Assembly (NCBI GenBank): GCA_947503925.1
Contig: CANNFQ010000005.1
Location: 186,001 to 250,000, forward strand
Length of the DNA: 64,000 bases
Source: an uncultured Paracoccaceae bacterium
GTDB taxonomy: Bacteria; Pseudomonadota; Alphaproteobacteria; Rhodobacterales; Rhodobacteraceae
Reading direction: 5' to 3'
The notes under the pieces were generated by a model. That model was not told where the DNA came from. It ran no database searches and saw only the letters and a list, made by a program, of their open reading frames with translations. Every line of letters begins with the position of its first letter. Position 1 is the stretch's first letter. The translations under genes and the position numbers were made by a program. Positions 1 through 7,420 of this stretch are shown piece by piece.

Positions 1-1
1 C

Positions 2-244
2 GAGATGCAGACGCTGATTAACTGGCGACGCGACAATGGGATCTGGGCGCAAACCCGGCAGGCGCAGGCCGATTACTGGTTTACCGAAGATGTACGGCAA
101 GGGGCGGTTGATCTGATCTTGCAGGACCCTGCAACGGCAGAACGGATCAAGGCTGCGCAAGCGGCGGTCTCCGCCGGAACATTGTCACCCACGGCAGCGG
201 CGGCACAGGTTCTGGCACCGTTTCATGCCAAGGCCAACACCTGA
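2..244 (+). CDS. meaB: MeaB/ArgK-type GTPase, C-terminal end only (partial)
   Basis: The frame is open from the first bases of the window, so the start and the G domain lie upstream. The visible 80 residues resemble the helical C-terminal region of MeaB/ArgK proteins: a Trp-Arg-rich helix, then a helix with the pattern G-x-L-S-P-x-A-A-A. MeaB is the GTPase that protects and reloads adenosylcobalamin-dependent methylmalonyl-CoA mutase. Its last 22 bases overlap, tail to tail, with the HxlR-type regulator on the other strand. The assignment rests only on this tail, so it is moderately secure. Confidence 0.6.
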   Translation, partial: EMQTLINWRRDNGIWAQTRQAQADYWFTEDVRQGAVDLILQDPATAERIKAAQAAVSAGTLSPTAAAAQVLAPFHAKANT

Positions 245-756
245 CCGATCTCTGCCCCGGTATCTGTGGCGATGTAACGCGCGCGCGCGGGACGCTGCAT
301 CGGCTCAACCGACCGGTCAAGCCATCCATGCCCTTCCAGACGACCCAGTGACAATGACAAGGCGCGGTCAGTGATCGGCCCCAGCGACATCTTAAATTCA
401 CTGAAATAGCGGGGTTCCTGCGCAATCGTCAGGATCGGCAAGGTCCACATCCGGCGCAGCAGTGCGGCATCGGCCTGTTGTTTTACCACTTTTTCAACAC
501 CAGCGGCGATAACCGCCATCTGCGCACCACGTGGCGTCAGGCGGTATTCCGGGCGTAACGGATGCCCATGACCCGGGTTTCGTTCGACCAGTTCCAGCTG
601 CATCAGATGTTGCAGGCTTTGTCCAAAGGCCGTCCGCCCGGCCCCCGATGCGGTCAGCAAGGCCGCCTGTCGCCCTGGCACAGCATCATGCATCAGCGCC
701 AAAATGCGAAACGACCAGGCCCTGGTCGTTACCTTGACAAGCTCGTTTATGTCCAT
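223..756 (-). CDS. HxlR-family winged-helix regulator with two HxlR-like modules
   Basis: This DNA-binding protein of about 177 residues has an HxlR-like winged helix in its first half (RAWSFRILALMHDAV, then a Ser/Thr-rich recognition region and RPEYRLTPRG). A second similar module follows (MWTLPILTIAQEPRYFSEF... RARYIATDTG). The ATG at 756 (MDINELVKV) was chosen over an upstream in-frame start because the domain begins there and the longer form would occupy most of the gap to the divergent gene. It is transcribed away from a VOC-family gene 39 bp off and probably controls that gene. HxlR proteins often sense reactive electrophiles; the ligand here is unknown. Confidence 0.72.
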   Translation of the reverse strand: MDINELVKVTTRAWSFRILALMHDAVPGRQAALLTASGAGRTAFGQSLQHLMQLELVERNPGHGHPLRPEYRLTPRGAQMAVIAAGVEKVVKQQADAALLRRMWTLPILTIAQEPRYFSEFKMSLGPITDRALSLSLGRLEGHGWLDRSVEPMQRPARARYIATDTGAEIGQVLALA

Positions 757-795
757 AAAGTATAGTTTATATATTTTTTGACGAAAGGAAAGCCC

Positions 796-1173
796 ATGTC
801 GCTTGTCACCCTGGATAAAACGATCACTTTCGCAATTTCGGTCAGTGACCGACATGCCAGCGCAAAATGGTATGGCGATACGCTAGGATTTAACCTTTTG
901 TATCACGCCGATGAGGCAGGCTGGAGCGAGCTGAGCACAATGACAGAAGGGGTTACACTGGGACTGGGCGAACAGGCAGAACCAACCCCCGGCAACGCCG
1001 TCCCTGTCTTTGGCATTGCCGATATCGACGCCGGGCGCAAAAAGCTTGAGGCCGCAGGCATCCGCTTTGACGGCGCAACAGATGTCATCGACGGCATGGT
1101 GGCCACCGCAACATTCTATGACCCGGATGGGAATGCGCTAATGCTCGCGCAAGACCTGACCGATCAGGGGTAA
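796..1173 (+). CDS. VOC-family (glyoxalase/bleomycin-resistance fold) protein
   Basis: A protein of 125 residues with the vicinal-oxygen-chelate pattern: an N-terminal strand (KTITFAISVSD), a helix carrying W-Y-x-D-T-L-G-F, and a C-terminal ATFYDPDGNALML segment with the typical metal-ligand region. The ATG at 796 has a purine-rich AAAGGAAAG just upstream. Members include glyoxalases, dioxygenases and antibiotic-binding proteins, and the sequence does not decide between them. It is divergently paired with the HxlR-type regulator, which suggests an inducible detoxification or drug-resistance role (inference). Confidence 0.75.
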   Translation: MSLVTLDKTITFAISVSDRHASAKWYGDTLGFNLLYHADEAGWSELSTMTEGVTLGLGEQAEPTPGNAVPVFGIADIDAGRKKLEAAGIRFDGATDVIDGMVATATFYDPDGNALMLAQDLTDQG

Positions 1174-1294
1174 GGTCGAAAGGCCCCCGCATATCGCCAC
1201 ATCTATCGCAAAGGTCCAATGACAGCGACCTTTGCATCGGCGATCAGAACCAGCGCGGCTTTCACAAGTTTCTGGCGGCTCTGCCGTCATCTCT

Positions 1295-2089
1295 TTACCG
1301 CAAACCCGCAAACCATTGTCGTGTTTGTTCATCCGCCGGAAGCAGTGTTTCGATCCGCAAATCATCCAGGGTTGCGTCCATACTCATCCCAACCGTGGCA
1401 ATCAGCGAAAAGAGTTTCAGATCTGCACCATCAATCATGAACTCGATTGAAAGAACCGGTGCGGGATGCTCTTTCGGGCGCTCTGCGATAGCATCGACTA
1501 CTCCCGGAAGTGACCTCAACTCTTCCAGCAGGTTTTTGCCATCCTCATCATGGGGTCGGCGCGCCACCTCAAGATCAAGCAAGCGAAACAAAGCGCGGGT
1601 CACCTCTGACCAGTTGCGGATGTTATTGCGGAGCACACCGGGTGAAAACACATCGCGCAGCATATTGGGCTGACCCGTTCCGCCTGCTGCGGCAAAGAAT
1701 TTCAGCGCGCTTTCATTGGCTTTTTTCAGGTTCCAGATGCGGTCAACAGAGACAGCTGGATACGGTTCATGGCTGTTTAACACGTAGTCAATTGAGGCAT
1801 CGACTGCGGCATGGACCTCGGCGTTCCAACTCGCGTCGGTGGATTGTGGCGCGAAGCCCGCAGATACTAACATGACGTCATGTTCTGCCGCTGGCATCTG
1901 AAGTGCCTCGCAAATCTGTCTGACGGCATACCGGCTCGGCTTGGACCGTCCGGTTTCGAGGAAACTGATATGGCGTTGTGACATGCCGGCACCCATCGCA
2001 AGATCAAGTTGGCTGACATGCCGTCTGTTCCGCCATGATTTCAGCAGCGGACCAAACGCATCCTGTGGTCTGTTCATCAATAGTGTCAT
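1295..2089 (-). CDS. XRE/MmyB-like helix-turn-helix transcriptional regulator
   Basis: The 264-residue protein starts with an XRE helix-turn-helix (LDLAMGAGMSQRHISFLETGRSKPSRYAVRQICEAL). It continues with a C-terminal region typical of MmyB-like regulators, which bind a small lipophilic ligand in a PAS-like pocket. The start is uncertain: ATGs at 2089 and 2077 are both possible and a GGAGG lies directly before the first. It is divergent from a membrane-anchored SRPBCC protein and may regulate it, a common arrangement for MmyB-type genes next to oxidoreductase or lipid-binding genes. The target is inferred only. Confidence 0.78.
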   Translation of the reverse strand: MTLLMNRPQDAFGPLLKSWRNRRHVSQLDLAMGAGMSQRHISFLETGRSKPSRYAVRQICEALQMPAAEHDVMLVSAGFAPQSTDASWNAEVHAAVDASIDYVLNSHEPYPAVSVDRIWNLKKANESALKFFAAAGGTGQPNMLRDVFSPGVLRNNIRNWSEVTRALFRLLDLEVARRPHDEDGKNLLEELRSLPGVVDAIAERPKEHPAPVLSIEFMIDGADLKLFSLIATVGMSMDATLDDLRIETLLPADEQTRQWFAGLR

Positions 2090-2201
2090 GCCTCCTTTTT
2101 ACATGACGGCATTTCGGTTTCGATTACCTAAGGCGTAATTGAGATGCCCCAGCCTCGGTGAGATTGATGATCAAGAACCGTCTAATCATCAGAGGTATAT
2201 C

Positions 2202-3107
2202 ATGCCACGTTCTTCAGCCGCCCGCATCTTTCTCAAACTAAACAGCCAGTTTTCAACGCTTAACGGTATTGTTTTGCTGATCGCCGCTGGCTTTGTTGCC
2301 CCCACCCTGTTTACCAACCCGGCAGAGTGGGCGGCCTTGGGACTACGCGGTTTGGGGATTGGTCTTCTCGGCTTTGCGGCATTTGTTTACGCGCTGTCCA
2401 GAAACAAGTTCGTATCACGCGCTATGGTCAACGAGATCGTTGTTCTCGATGCGCTCTGGGTTGTTGGCAGTGTCCTGCTGATCACCTCTTGGGGAGAGAT
2501 CTTCACAACAAATGGCATCGTCATCGTGACATTCGTTGCGATGGTCGTCGCATTCTTCGCAATATCCCAATTCGTTACCGCTACAAAGATCCAAAGCCCT
2601 ATACCGAATGCACAGGTCGAGTTGCGCGACGGCACGCTCTTTGCGACCGTCACACGCCATGCAAGTGCACCGACGGCAACGGTGTGGGACGTGATGACAG
2701 ACCATCCGGCCTACGCAGATGTCGCCAACAATATCGCGAAGGTCGAAGTGCTATCGGGTGATGGGCTGGGCATGAGGCGGCAGTGCTACGGCCCGAAAGG
2801 CGAAAACTGGGTGGAAACCTGCGATCTCTATGAACCTGGCCACGCATACGGGTTCCGTATTCATACCGAGGCCAACAATTATCCCTATCCATTCGCCGAA
2901 CTATCCGGGCGTTGGACGGTAGAAGAACATAGCGCCGGATCGGTGTTTGCCATTGAAATCGTGGCAAAACTGAAAGGGGGCGCCCTATCGCGATGGTTGT
3001 TTGCCACAATGGCAAAGCCGCAGTTCAAGGCGATCCTCATCGATCTCGCCGATGCATGGGCCGCGCGCATGGAACGGGAAGCCACGCAAAAGAGTGCATC
3101 AATGTAA
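2202..3107 (+). CDS. Membrane protein with C-terminal SRPBCC (START-like) domain
   Basis: About 300 residues from the ATG at 2202 (MPRSSAARIF). The first half has four hydrophobic segments (around GIVLLIAAGFVAPTLF, GIGLLGFAAFVYAL, VVLDALWVVGSVLLI and GIVIVTFVAMVVAFF), so it is a small integral membrane module. The second half begins with a strand and helix typical of polyketide-cyclase/SRPBCC folds (ATVTRHASAPTATVWDVMTDHPAYADV) and ends in a long amphipathic helix. SRPBCC domains bind hydrophobic ligands. An in-frame start 63 bp upstream exists but adds no hydrophobic or domain sequence. It is divergent from the MmyB-like regulator. Confidence 0.7.
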   Translation: MPRSSAARIFLKLNSQFSTLNGIVLLIAAGFVAPTLFTNPAEWAALGLRGLGIGLLGFAAFVYALSRNKFVSRAMVNEIVVLDALWVVGSVLLITSWGEIFTTNGIVIVTFVAMVVAFFAISQFVTATKIQSPIPNAQVELRDGTLFATVTRHASAPTATVWDVMTDHPAYADVANNIAKVEVLSGDGLGMRRQCYGPKGENWVETCDLYEPGHAYGFRIHTEANNYPYPFAELSGRWTVEEHSAGSVFAIEIVAKLKGGALSRWLFATMAKPQFKAILIDLADAWAARMEREATQKSASM

Positions 3108-3224
3108 CGTTCGGGGAACTAGTGCAATCCACGCGATTTGGGCAAGGGCGACCTTAGACGGCGTCTGCAACTAGATCACAACACCGGCACATGCCACCCA
3201 ATTTACCGTCGAAACGGGCTTCAT

Positions 3225-3407
3225 TCAAATGCCCGCTGCCGTCGTGGCCATCGCCTGGTTCTCTGCTGCAACACGTTGCTGCACTGCCGCGCAAGCCTGC
3301 AAATCACCGGCCAAACAGGCTGCATCGATCTTTTCGTGTGCTGCAATCTCTGCAGGTGATTCACATGCGCTGAGGGCAAGAACTGCCAAAAAGAGGTATG
3401 GTTTCAT
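3225..3407 (-). CDS. Small predicted lipoprotein
   Basis: A 60-residue protein starting MKPYLFLAVLALSACESP, a compact lipoprotein signal with the lipobox L-S-A-C. The mature part would be about 45 residues, with two further cysteines (CLAGDLQACAAV) that could form a disulfide. A TTG directly upstream in frame is a less likely start. It is monocistronic between the SRPBCC gene and the AraC-type regulator. No specific function can be read from it. Confidence 0.6.
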   Translation of the reverse strand: MKPYLFLAVLALSACESPAEIAAHEKIDAACLAGDLQACAAVQQRVAAENQAMATTAAGI

Positions 3408-3576
3408 CAAAGGCCCTTTCGTGTGGGTTTCGTTTCGCGCATTTGCAGAGGCAGAGAGGGCGCGCCATTCATTGCCTCTGCAAGCGTGAGGTTTATCCTC
3501 GTCTTCGCCGAGTGTTCGTGAGTGGTGGGTCGTAAGTTTGTTCTAATCGGCTGTTGTGTGATCAGGTTTCGCCGAT

Positions 3577-4791
3577 TCAGGTCCCCATGTCGTCCAACCC
3601 GGCAGGTTGAGACATTGCTTTTCGATAACTGGTTGGGGTTTCGCCGGTGACGCGCTTAAACGCGTTGTAAAACGAAGACCGCGCGTTGAACCCCACTTCG
3701 TAAGTGATGGTCAAAACGGTATCGCCAGTGGTCGCAAGCAATGTCTTGGCCTCTGCAATGCGGTAGCCATTGACGAAGTCAAAGAAGCTTTCGCCGATCT
3801 CTTCGCTCAGGGTCTGAGAGATATAGTTCGGCGATGCCCCCACATGCTGGGCCAGAGCCCATAGCGACAGGTTCGGGTCGCGGTGCAGATGATCTCGCTC
3901 CATCGCGGCCCTTAGCTTGCGCGCGATGCGCGCCGAAGCGTCTGCACTTAGCGCGGATTTTTCGTATTTTCCACTGCGCAGGTCTGACGACGGTTCTTCG
4001 GCGCTTTGCGTCGGTTCTGCGACGACATCAGGCACCAAAGGCGGGCGTTGCCTAAGCCCCCACAACGTCATTGCGGCAATCAGGGCAAGGCTGGAAAACC
4101 CCGCGACACCGATGAACGCAGGCACCGTGCCGGCCTGTGCCGTGTCAAAGGCCACAAAAAGAATAAGGGTCCGCATCACCCAATACAGCCAGCCCAAACC
4201 GCCGATGATATAAACCCATCGCAATTCATGTTTTTCGGTGCTTGCATAGTAGTCGCGCAGCGTGAGCCGATAACTGATCATGCGGCGCACAATCAAGAAC
4301 AGGTAAATCGCCATTTGCGGATACAGGGCAACCTGAAAAAGAACGACAAGGGCGACAAGCGCAAGGAACCATCCCGATGTCGGGATCGCACCGCCTAAGA
4401 AGATCGCCGTACTGACGTCTTGTGGTGAAAATGCGACGATCAAACCAACCAATATGGCAGCCCCCGGCAGCAGGAAATGCCGATAAAGGTGCTTTGGTCG
4501 CCTTTGCGCTGTTGATGTCAAAGCAAACAAATACACCCAGAACAACGGCGCAACGCAAAGCGTGCTTGGCGTCCAGATGATCAGTTCGGCGATCAGAACA
4601 TACTGATTATCCATCGCGTCCAGAACGCGACCGGCTGCATCCGGTATGCTGTTGATTGCCACCGCCGCAAGAAAAAGCGCAAAACTGCGGCTGACGCGGG
4701 AATATTTGGTCTGCAAAAGACTCAAAATTATACCAAACACCGCGATTGCGATGGCCGCCGTGCTCGTCATTTCGACAATGATCATGTCCAT
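3577..4791 (-). CDS. Membrane-anchored AraC-family transcriptional regulator
   Basis: About 404 residues. The N-terminal two thirds contain six to seven hydrophobic segments. The C-terminal 110 residues form an AraC/XylS double helix-turn-helix (LSLWALAQHVGASPNYISQTLSEEIGESFFDFVNGYR, then the signature-like region ending FNAFKRVTGETPTSYRK). Such 7TM-AraC regulators are thought to sense envelope or small-molecule signals at the inner membrane and bind DNA from there. The ATG at 4791 (MDMIIVEM) places the first membrane helix close to the start. No neighbour clearly marks its target, although the adjacent serine hydrolase is co-oriented about 270 bp upstream. Confidence 0.8.
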   Translation of the reverse strand: MDMIIVEMTSTAAIAIAVFGIILSLLQTKYSRVSRSFALFLAAVAINSIPDAAGRVLDAMDNQYVLIAELIIWTPSTLCVAPLFWVYLFALTSTAQRRPKHLYRHFLLPGAAILVGLIVAFSPQDVSTAIFLGGAIPTSGWFLALVALVVLFQVALYPQMAIYLFLIVRRMISYRLTLRDYYASTEKHELRWVYIIGGLGWLYWVMRTLILFVAFDTAQAGTVPAFIGVAGFSSLALIAAMTLWGLRQRPPLVPDVVAEPTQSAEEPSSDLRSGKYEKSALSADASARIARKLRAAMERDHLHRDPNLSLWALAQHVGASPNYISQTLSEEIGESFFDFVNGYRIAEAKTLLATTGDTVLTITYEVGFNARSSFYNAFKRVTGETPTSYRKAMSQPAGLDDMGT

Positions 4792-5058
4792 GCCGCAAAC
4801 TGGCTTAAACCGCAGGAGGAGACCAGAGTGGGCAAACCATACGCGCAAAAAATGTGTATCGCCGTTTAAATGCGCTCTGATTGAGAAGATATCGTGATGA
4901 GGCCGATGTCGTCGGAACTGAGGCCTGTCTTGCCGGTAAGACGTCCCGATCGACGCATTTGGGATCAGAACACTGGTCGATATGAACCGCTACGTGCAAA
5001 TCTGTTGGGTGTAGCCGTTCATATCCCTGTCCGACGCGGTTGGGTTTGATCCTTGGGA

Positions 5059-6069
5059 TTAACCCGATGTCACCACTTCGATGTAGCCCGCTATCGCGCC
5101 GCTTTTGTTCGTCATGGCAGCACGTACCGTACCAGTTCCAAGCTCCGCAACCATGACAGAGTCAAATCCAAAATTGCGCCCTTCATGCGAAATGAGAGCA
5201 TCGGAATGGACAAACACCCCTAATCCGGCACCCGAACTGACCGGGGTGACCATACGTTGCGCCAGTTCAACCGGAATGATCGCGTCGCTTGTTCCGCGTA
5301 GTGAATGGATGATGGCCTGCATGATCTTTGCAAGATCCGTTGCTGTCGCCCAAAGGCCGGCAGCCGCGCTTTCCGGGTGTCGCCTGTATCCGCCGGGAAC
5401 CGGGCGCCCATCTTCAAACGTTCCATACGCGAAAGGTGCGGATGGTGTGATCGCGAAAGTCGCAAGAGGCGCGCCGACGGGGCGTAACACCGCAGCGGCC
5501 GCATAGGTTGCGAAATCGGTTCTGGTCACGTCCTCGATCAATGTCTGCAAGACCGTTGTGCCGCCACCGCTGTAGCTAAAGCGACGAAGCTGCCAACGGC
5601 GAGCCCGAATGGGGTCCGAATTCGCAGGTGGGCTGCCATCCAGGATATTCAGCAGATCCGGCAGCGGGTCATCCGGCCCATAGCCTGCAAAACCATGAAT
5701 TGTGATGCCAGCGGTATGTGACATCAATTCAGCGACCGTCGCTGTTGCGCCTCTGGCACCCGGCAACTGCCAACGTTTCAGATAGTCGTTCACCGGTCGA
5801 TCAAGCGCAACCCGACCATCGCGCACCAGTGTCAGAACCGCCAATGCGGCCGCGGTCTTCGAGCAGGATGCCGCCTGGAAAAGCGTGTTATCATCGACAG
5901 CAAATTGTGGGGTTGCCATGCCACCATACCCGGTCGTCAAACGCCCCTCTTTGATTTCAGCGATCTGATAGCCGGGGACATCTGGTTTTGTCTGTTGCGC
6001 AAGCGACAAGCGCGGCGGCGGTGCAAGAAATGCGGCCAAGCCCGCCGTAGTAAAGGTGCGTCGATCCAT
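5059..6069 (-). CDS. Secreted serine hydrolase, class C beta-lactamase/esterase fold
   Basis: A 336-residue protein with a Tat-like leader (MDRRTFTTAGLAAFLA, Arg-Arg at positions 3-4) ending near S-L-A-Q-Q. The catalytic Ser-x-x-Lys is in AASCSKTAAALAVL. The second motif appears as FSYSGGGTTVLQ, with a Tyr-Ser in place of the usual Tyr-x-Asn. The start at 6069 has AGGAAG eight bases before it, which decides it over the upstream alternative. The family includes AmpC-like lactamases, D-aminopeptidases and EstB-type esterases. With only this sequence, an exported esterase/peptidase is likelier than an antibiotic-resistance enzyme. Confidence 0.75.
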   Translation of the reverse strand: MDRRTFTTAGLAAFLAPPPRLSLAQQTKPDVPGYQIAEIKEGRLTTGYGGMATPQFAVDDNTLFQAASCSKTAAALAVLTLVRDGRVALDRPVNDYLKRWQLPGARGATATVAELMSHTAGITIHGFAGYGPDDPLPDLLNILDGSPPANSDPIRARRWQLRRFSYSGGGTTVLQTLIEDVTRTDFATYAAAAVLRPVGAPLATFAITPSAPFAYGTFEDGRPVPGGYRRHPESAAAGLWATATDLAKIMQAIIHSLRGTSDAIIPVELAQRMVTPVSSGAGLGVFVHSDALISHEGRNFGFDSVMVAELGTGTVRAAMTNKSGAIAGYIEVVTSG

Positions 6070-6302
6070 GGTTGCAGTCTTCCTAAATGGCCAAGTGTGA
6101 GACCCATTCGTCATTATGGGCCCTGCAATGTTGCTTTCGCCGTCTTGGGAAGTCGCCTCTTCCGGCAGGGTTGGACAAAGTCCTTGGCGTCAAACTGTTC
6201 TGTTGGCGACGCGACAACCGATTGGAGCTGTAACCCAAGGCACTTCTGTCCTATGTACGTGACGACTTGGCGCGGAATGCCCCATTGAACGGGCAAAGCG
6301 GG

Positions 6303-6331
6303 TTGACTGGGTCACGGAATCCTCTTATCTC
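6303..6331 (+). promoter_or_regulatory. Predicted promoter of rpmB
   Basis: TTGACT at 6303-6308 and TATCTC at 6326-6331 are separated by exactly 17 bases, a good sigma-70-type match for an alphaproteobacterium. They lie about 100 bp before rpmB. No gene is seen in the 360 bp between the serine hydrolase and rpmB, so this gap is mainly leader and promoter space. Ribosomal-protein leaders often carry control elements, but none is recognisable here. Confidence 0.5.
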
Positions 6332-6432
6332 GCGCTGATCTTATTCATGACCCGATGTGATCGGGTTCAAACGCTATGCAGGATGTCCCGCCATACGGGC
6401 TGGTGATATCCCTTAAGACAAGGAAAACGCTC

Positions 6433-6717
6433 ATGTCGCGCCGTTGCGAACTGACTGGAAAAGGCCCGATGTCTGGCAACAATGTCAGCCACGCCAACAA
6501 CAAGACCAAACGCCGCTTTCTGCCGAACCTGCAGGATGTGACGCTGCAATCTGACGTTTTGGGCCGGTCTTTCAAATTCCGCATCTCTAACGCCGCCCTG
6601 CGTACCGTTGATCACCGCGGTGGTCTGGATGCGTTCATGGCCAAGGCAAAAGATGCAGAGCTTTCCGCTGACGCGTTGAAAGTAAAGAAAGAAATCACCA
6701 AGGCGACCGCCGCTTAA
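6433..6717 (+). CDS. rpmB: 50S ribosomal protein L28
   Basis: The 94-residue product begins [29 protein letters not shown], the N-terminal signature of bacterial L28, and has the usual alphaproteobacterial length. The motif CELTGK and the basic stretch that contacts 23S rRNA are intact. The start at 6433 has AAGGAAAAC just before it. It stands alone with its own promoter and a strong terminator downstream. Confidence 0.97.
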   Translation: MSRRCELTGKGPMSGNNVSHANNKTKRRFLPNLQDVTLQSDVLGRSFKFRISNAALRTVDHRGGLDAFMAKAKDAELSADALKVKKEITKATAA

Positions 6718-6741
6718 GCGCCTTTTCCTGATCTGAAAAAC

Positions 6742-6782
6742 AAAAACCCGGTTGCGCCCGTCGCAGCCGGGTTTTCCTTTTT
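6742..6782 (+). terminator. Rho-independent terminator of rpmB
   Basis: An inverted repeat (AAAACCCGGTTGCG pairing with CGCAGCCGGGTTTT, one G-T wobble) around a CCCGT loop is followed by TTCCTTTTT. It starts 25 bp after the rpmB stop codon. Confidence 0.85.
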
Positions 6783-6937
6783 GGTCAGGTTTTGCTGACT
6801 TGGTAGATTTCACAAAACCTGCTATTGTTCCCGCATTCGTTACCGCAAGCGTTTTGAAAAATTAATTTGCGTTCATAAGTGAGATGCATGGTCGTTCACC
6901 ATGATGACCCGCATTGTTCGTACCTGGGGGTTCGATT

Positions 6938-7336
6938 ATGAAAAATTCAATCAAGCACCTTTTGGGTGCAGTTACATTGATGGCCGGGCTGATTTTGCCT
7001 GCGTTCTCAGCTGCCAACGAAACTAACGCCGGTCGCTGGTCAGATGAGATCAATTATATCCGGTCGCATGGCGTTTCGGTCATCCAGAATGGCAATGGTT
7101 CGGCCCTGATCGTTTTGGAAACCAAGTTCGGCCCTGAACCTGCCCCGGCGATGCGCTTACATCTCGGCAAGGACGGGGTCGCTAACCCAACCGCTGATCT
7201 GGGTGTCCTTTCCAAGATCAAGGGCCTGCAAGTGTTTGAAACACCTGCCGCCGTCGACATCACCGATTTCAATGAGCTGCATATCTGGAACGTCGATGAC
7301 GGGACCTCACTGGGTGTCGCGCCGCTGGGGCAGTAA
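6938..7336 (+). CDS. Exported DM13-domain protein
   Basis: A protein of 132 residues with a cleavable signal peptide (MKNSIKHLLGAVTLMAGLILPAFSAA). The mature part matches the DM13 pattern: a glycine-rich strand giving VLETKF, then GPAPAM-type L-x-L-x-L-G, D-L-G-V-L-S-K-I-K-G, a V-F-E-T-P core and the closing I-W-N-V-D-D-G-T-S-L-G-V-A-P-L. DM13 domains are proposed to act in redox or electron-transfer reactions at a conserved Cys in eukaryotic members, which is absent here. It is monocistronic and ends 84 bp before hrpB. Function in bacteria is not established. Confidence 0.7.
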   Translation: MKNSIKHLLGAVTLMAGLILPAFSAANETNAGRWSDEINYIRSHGVSVIQNGNGSALIVLETKFGPEPAPAMRLHLGKDGVANPTADLGVLSKIKGLQVFETPAAVDITDFNELHIWNVDDGTSLGVAPLGQ

Positions 7337-7420
7337 ACGACAGGTAATGTTTCTGGCGTTTCGTCAAACGCCGCTATCCTCCCCTTGACCCCCTGCCGCA
7401 AGGTGGCGGACATAAGGGCG

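Noticed and set aside
5059-6069. Antibiotic-resistance beta-lactamase
   Set aside because: The fold is right, but the second motif deviates and the family is dominated by esterases and peptidases.
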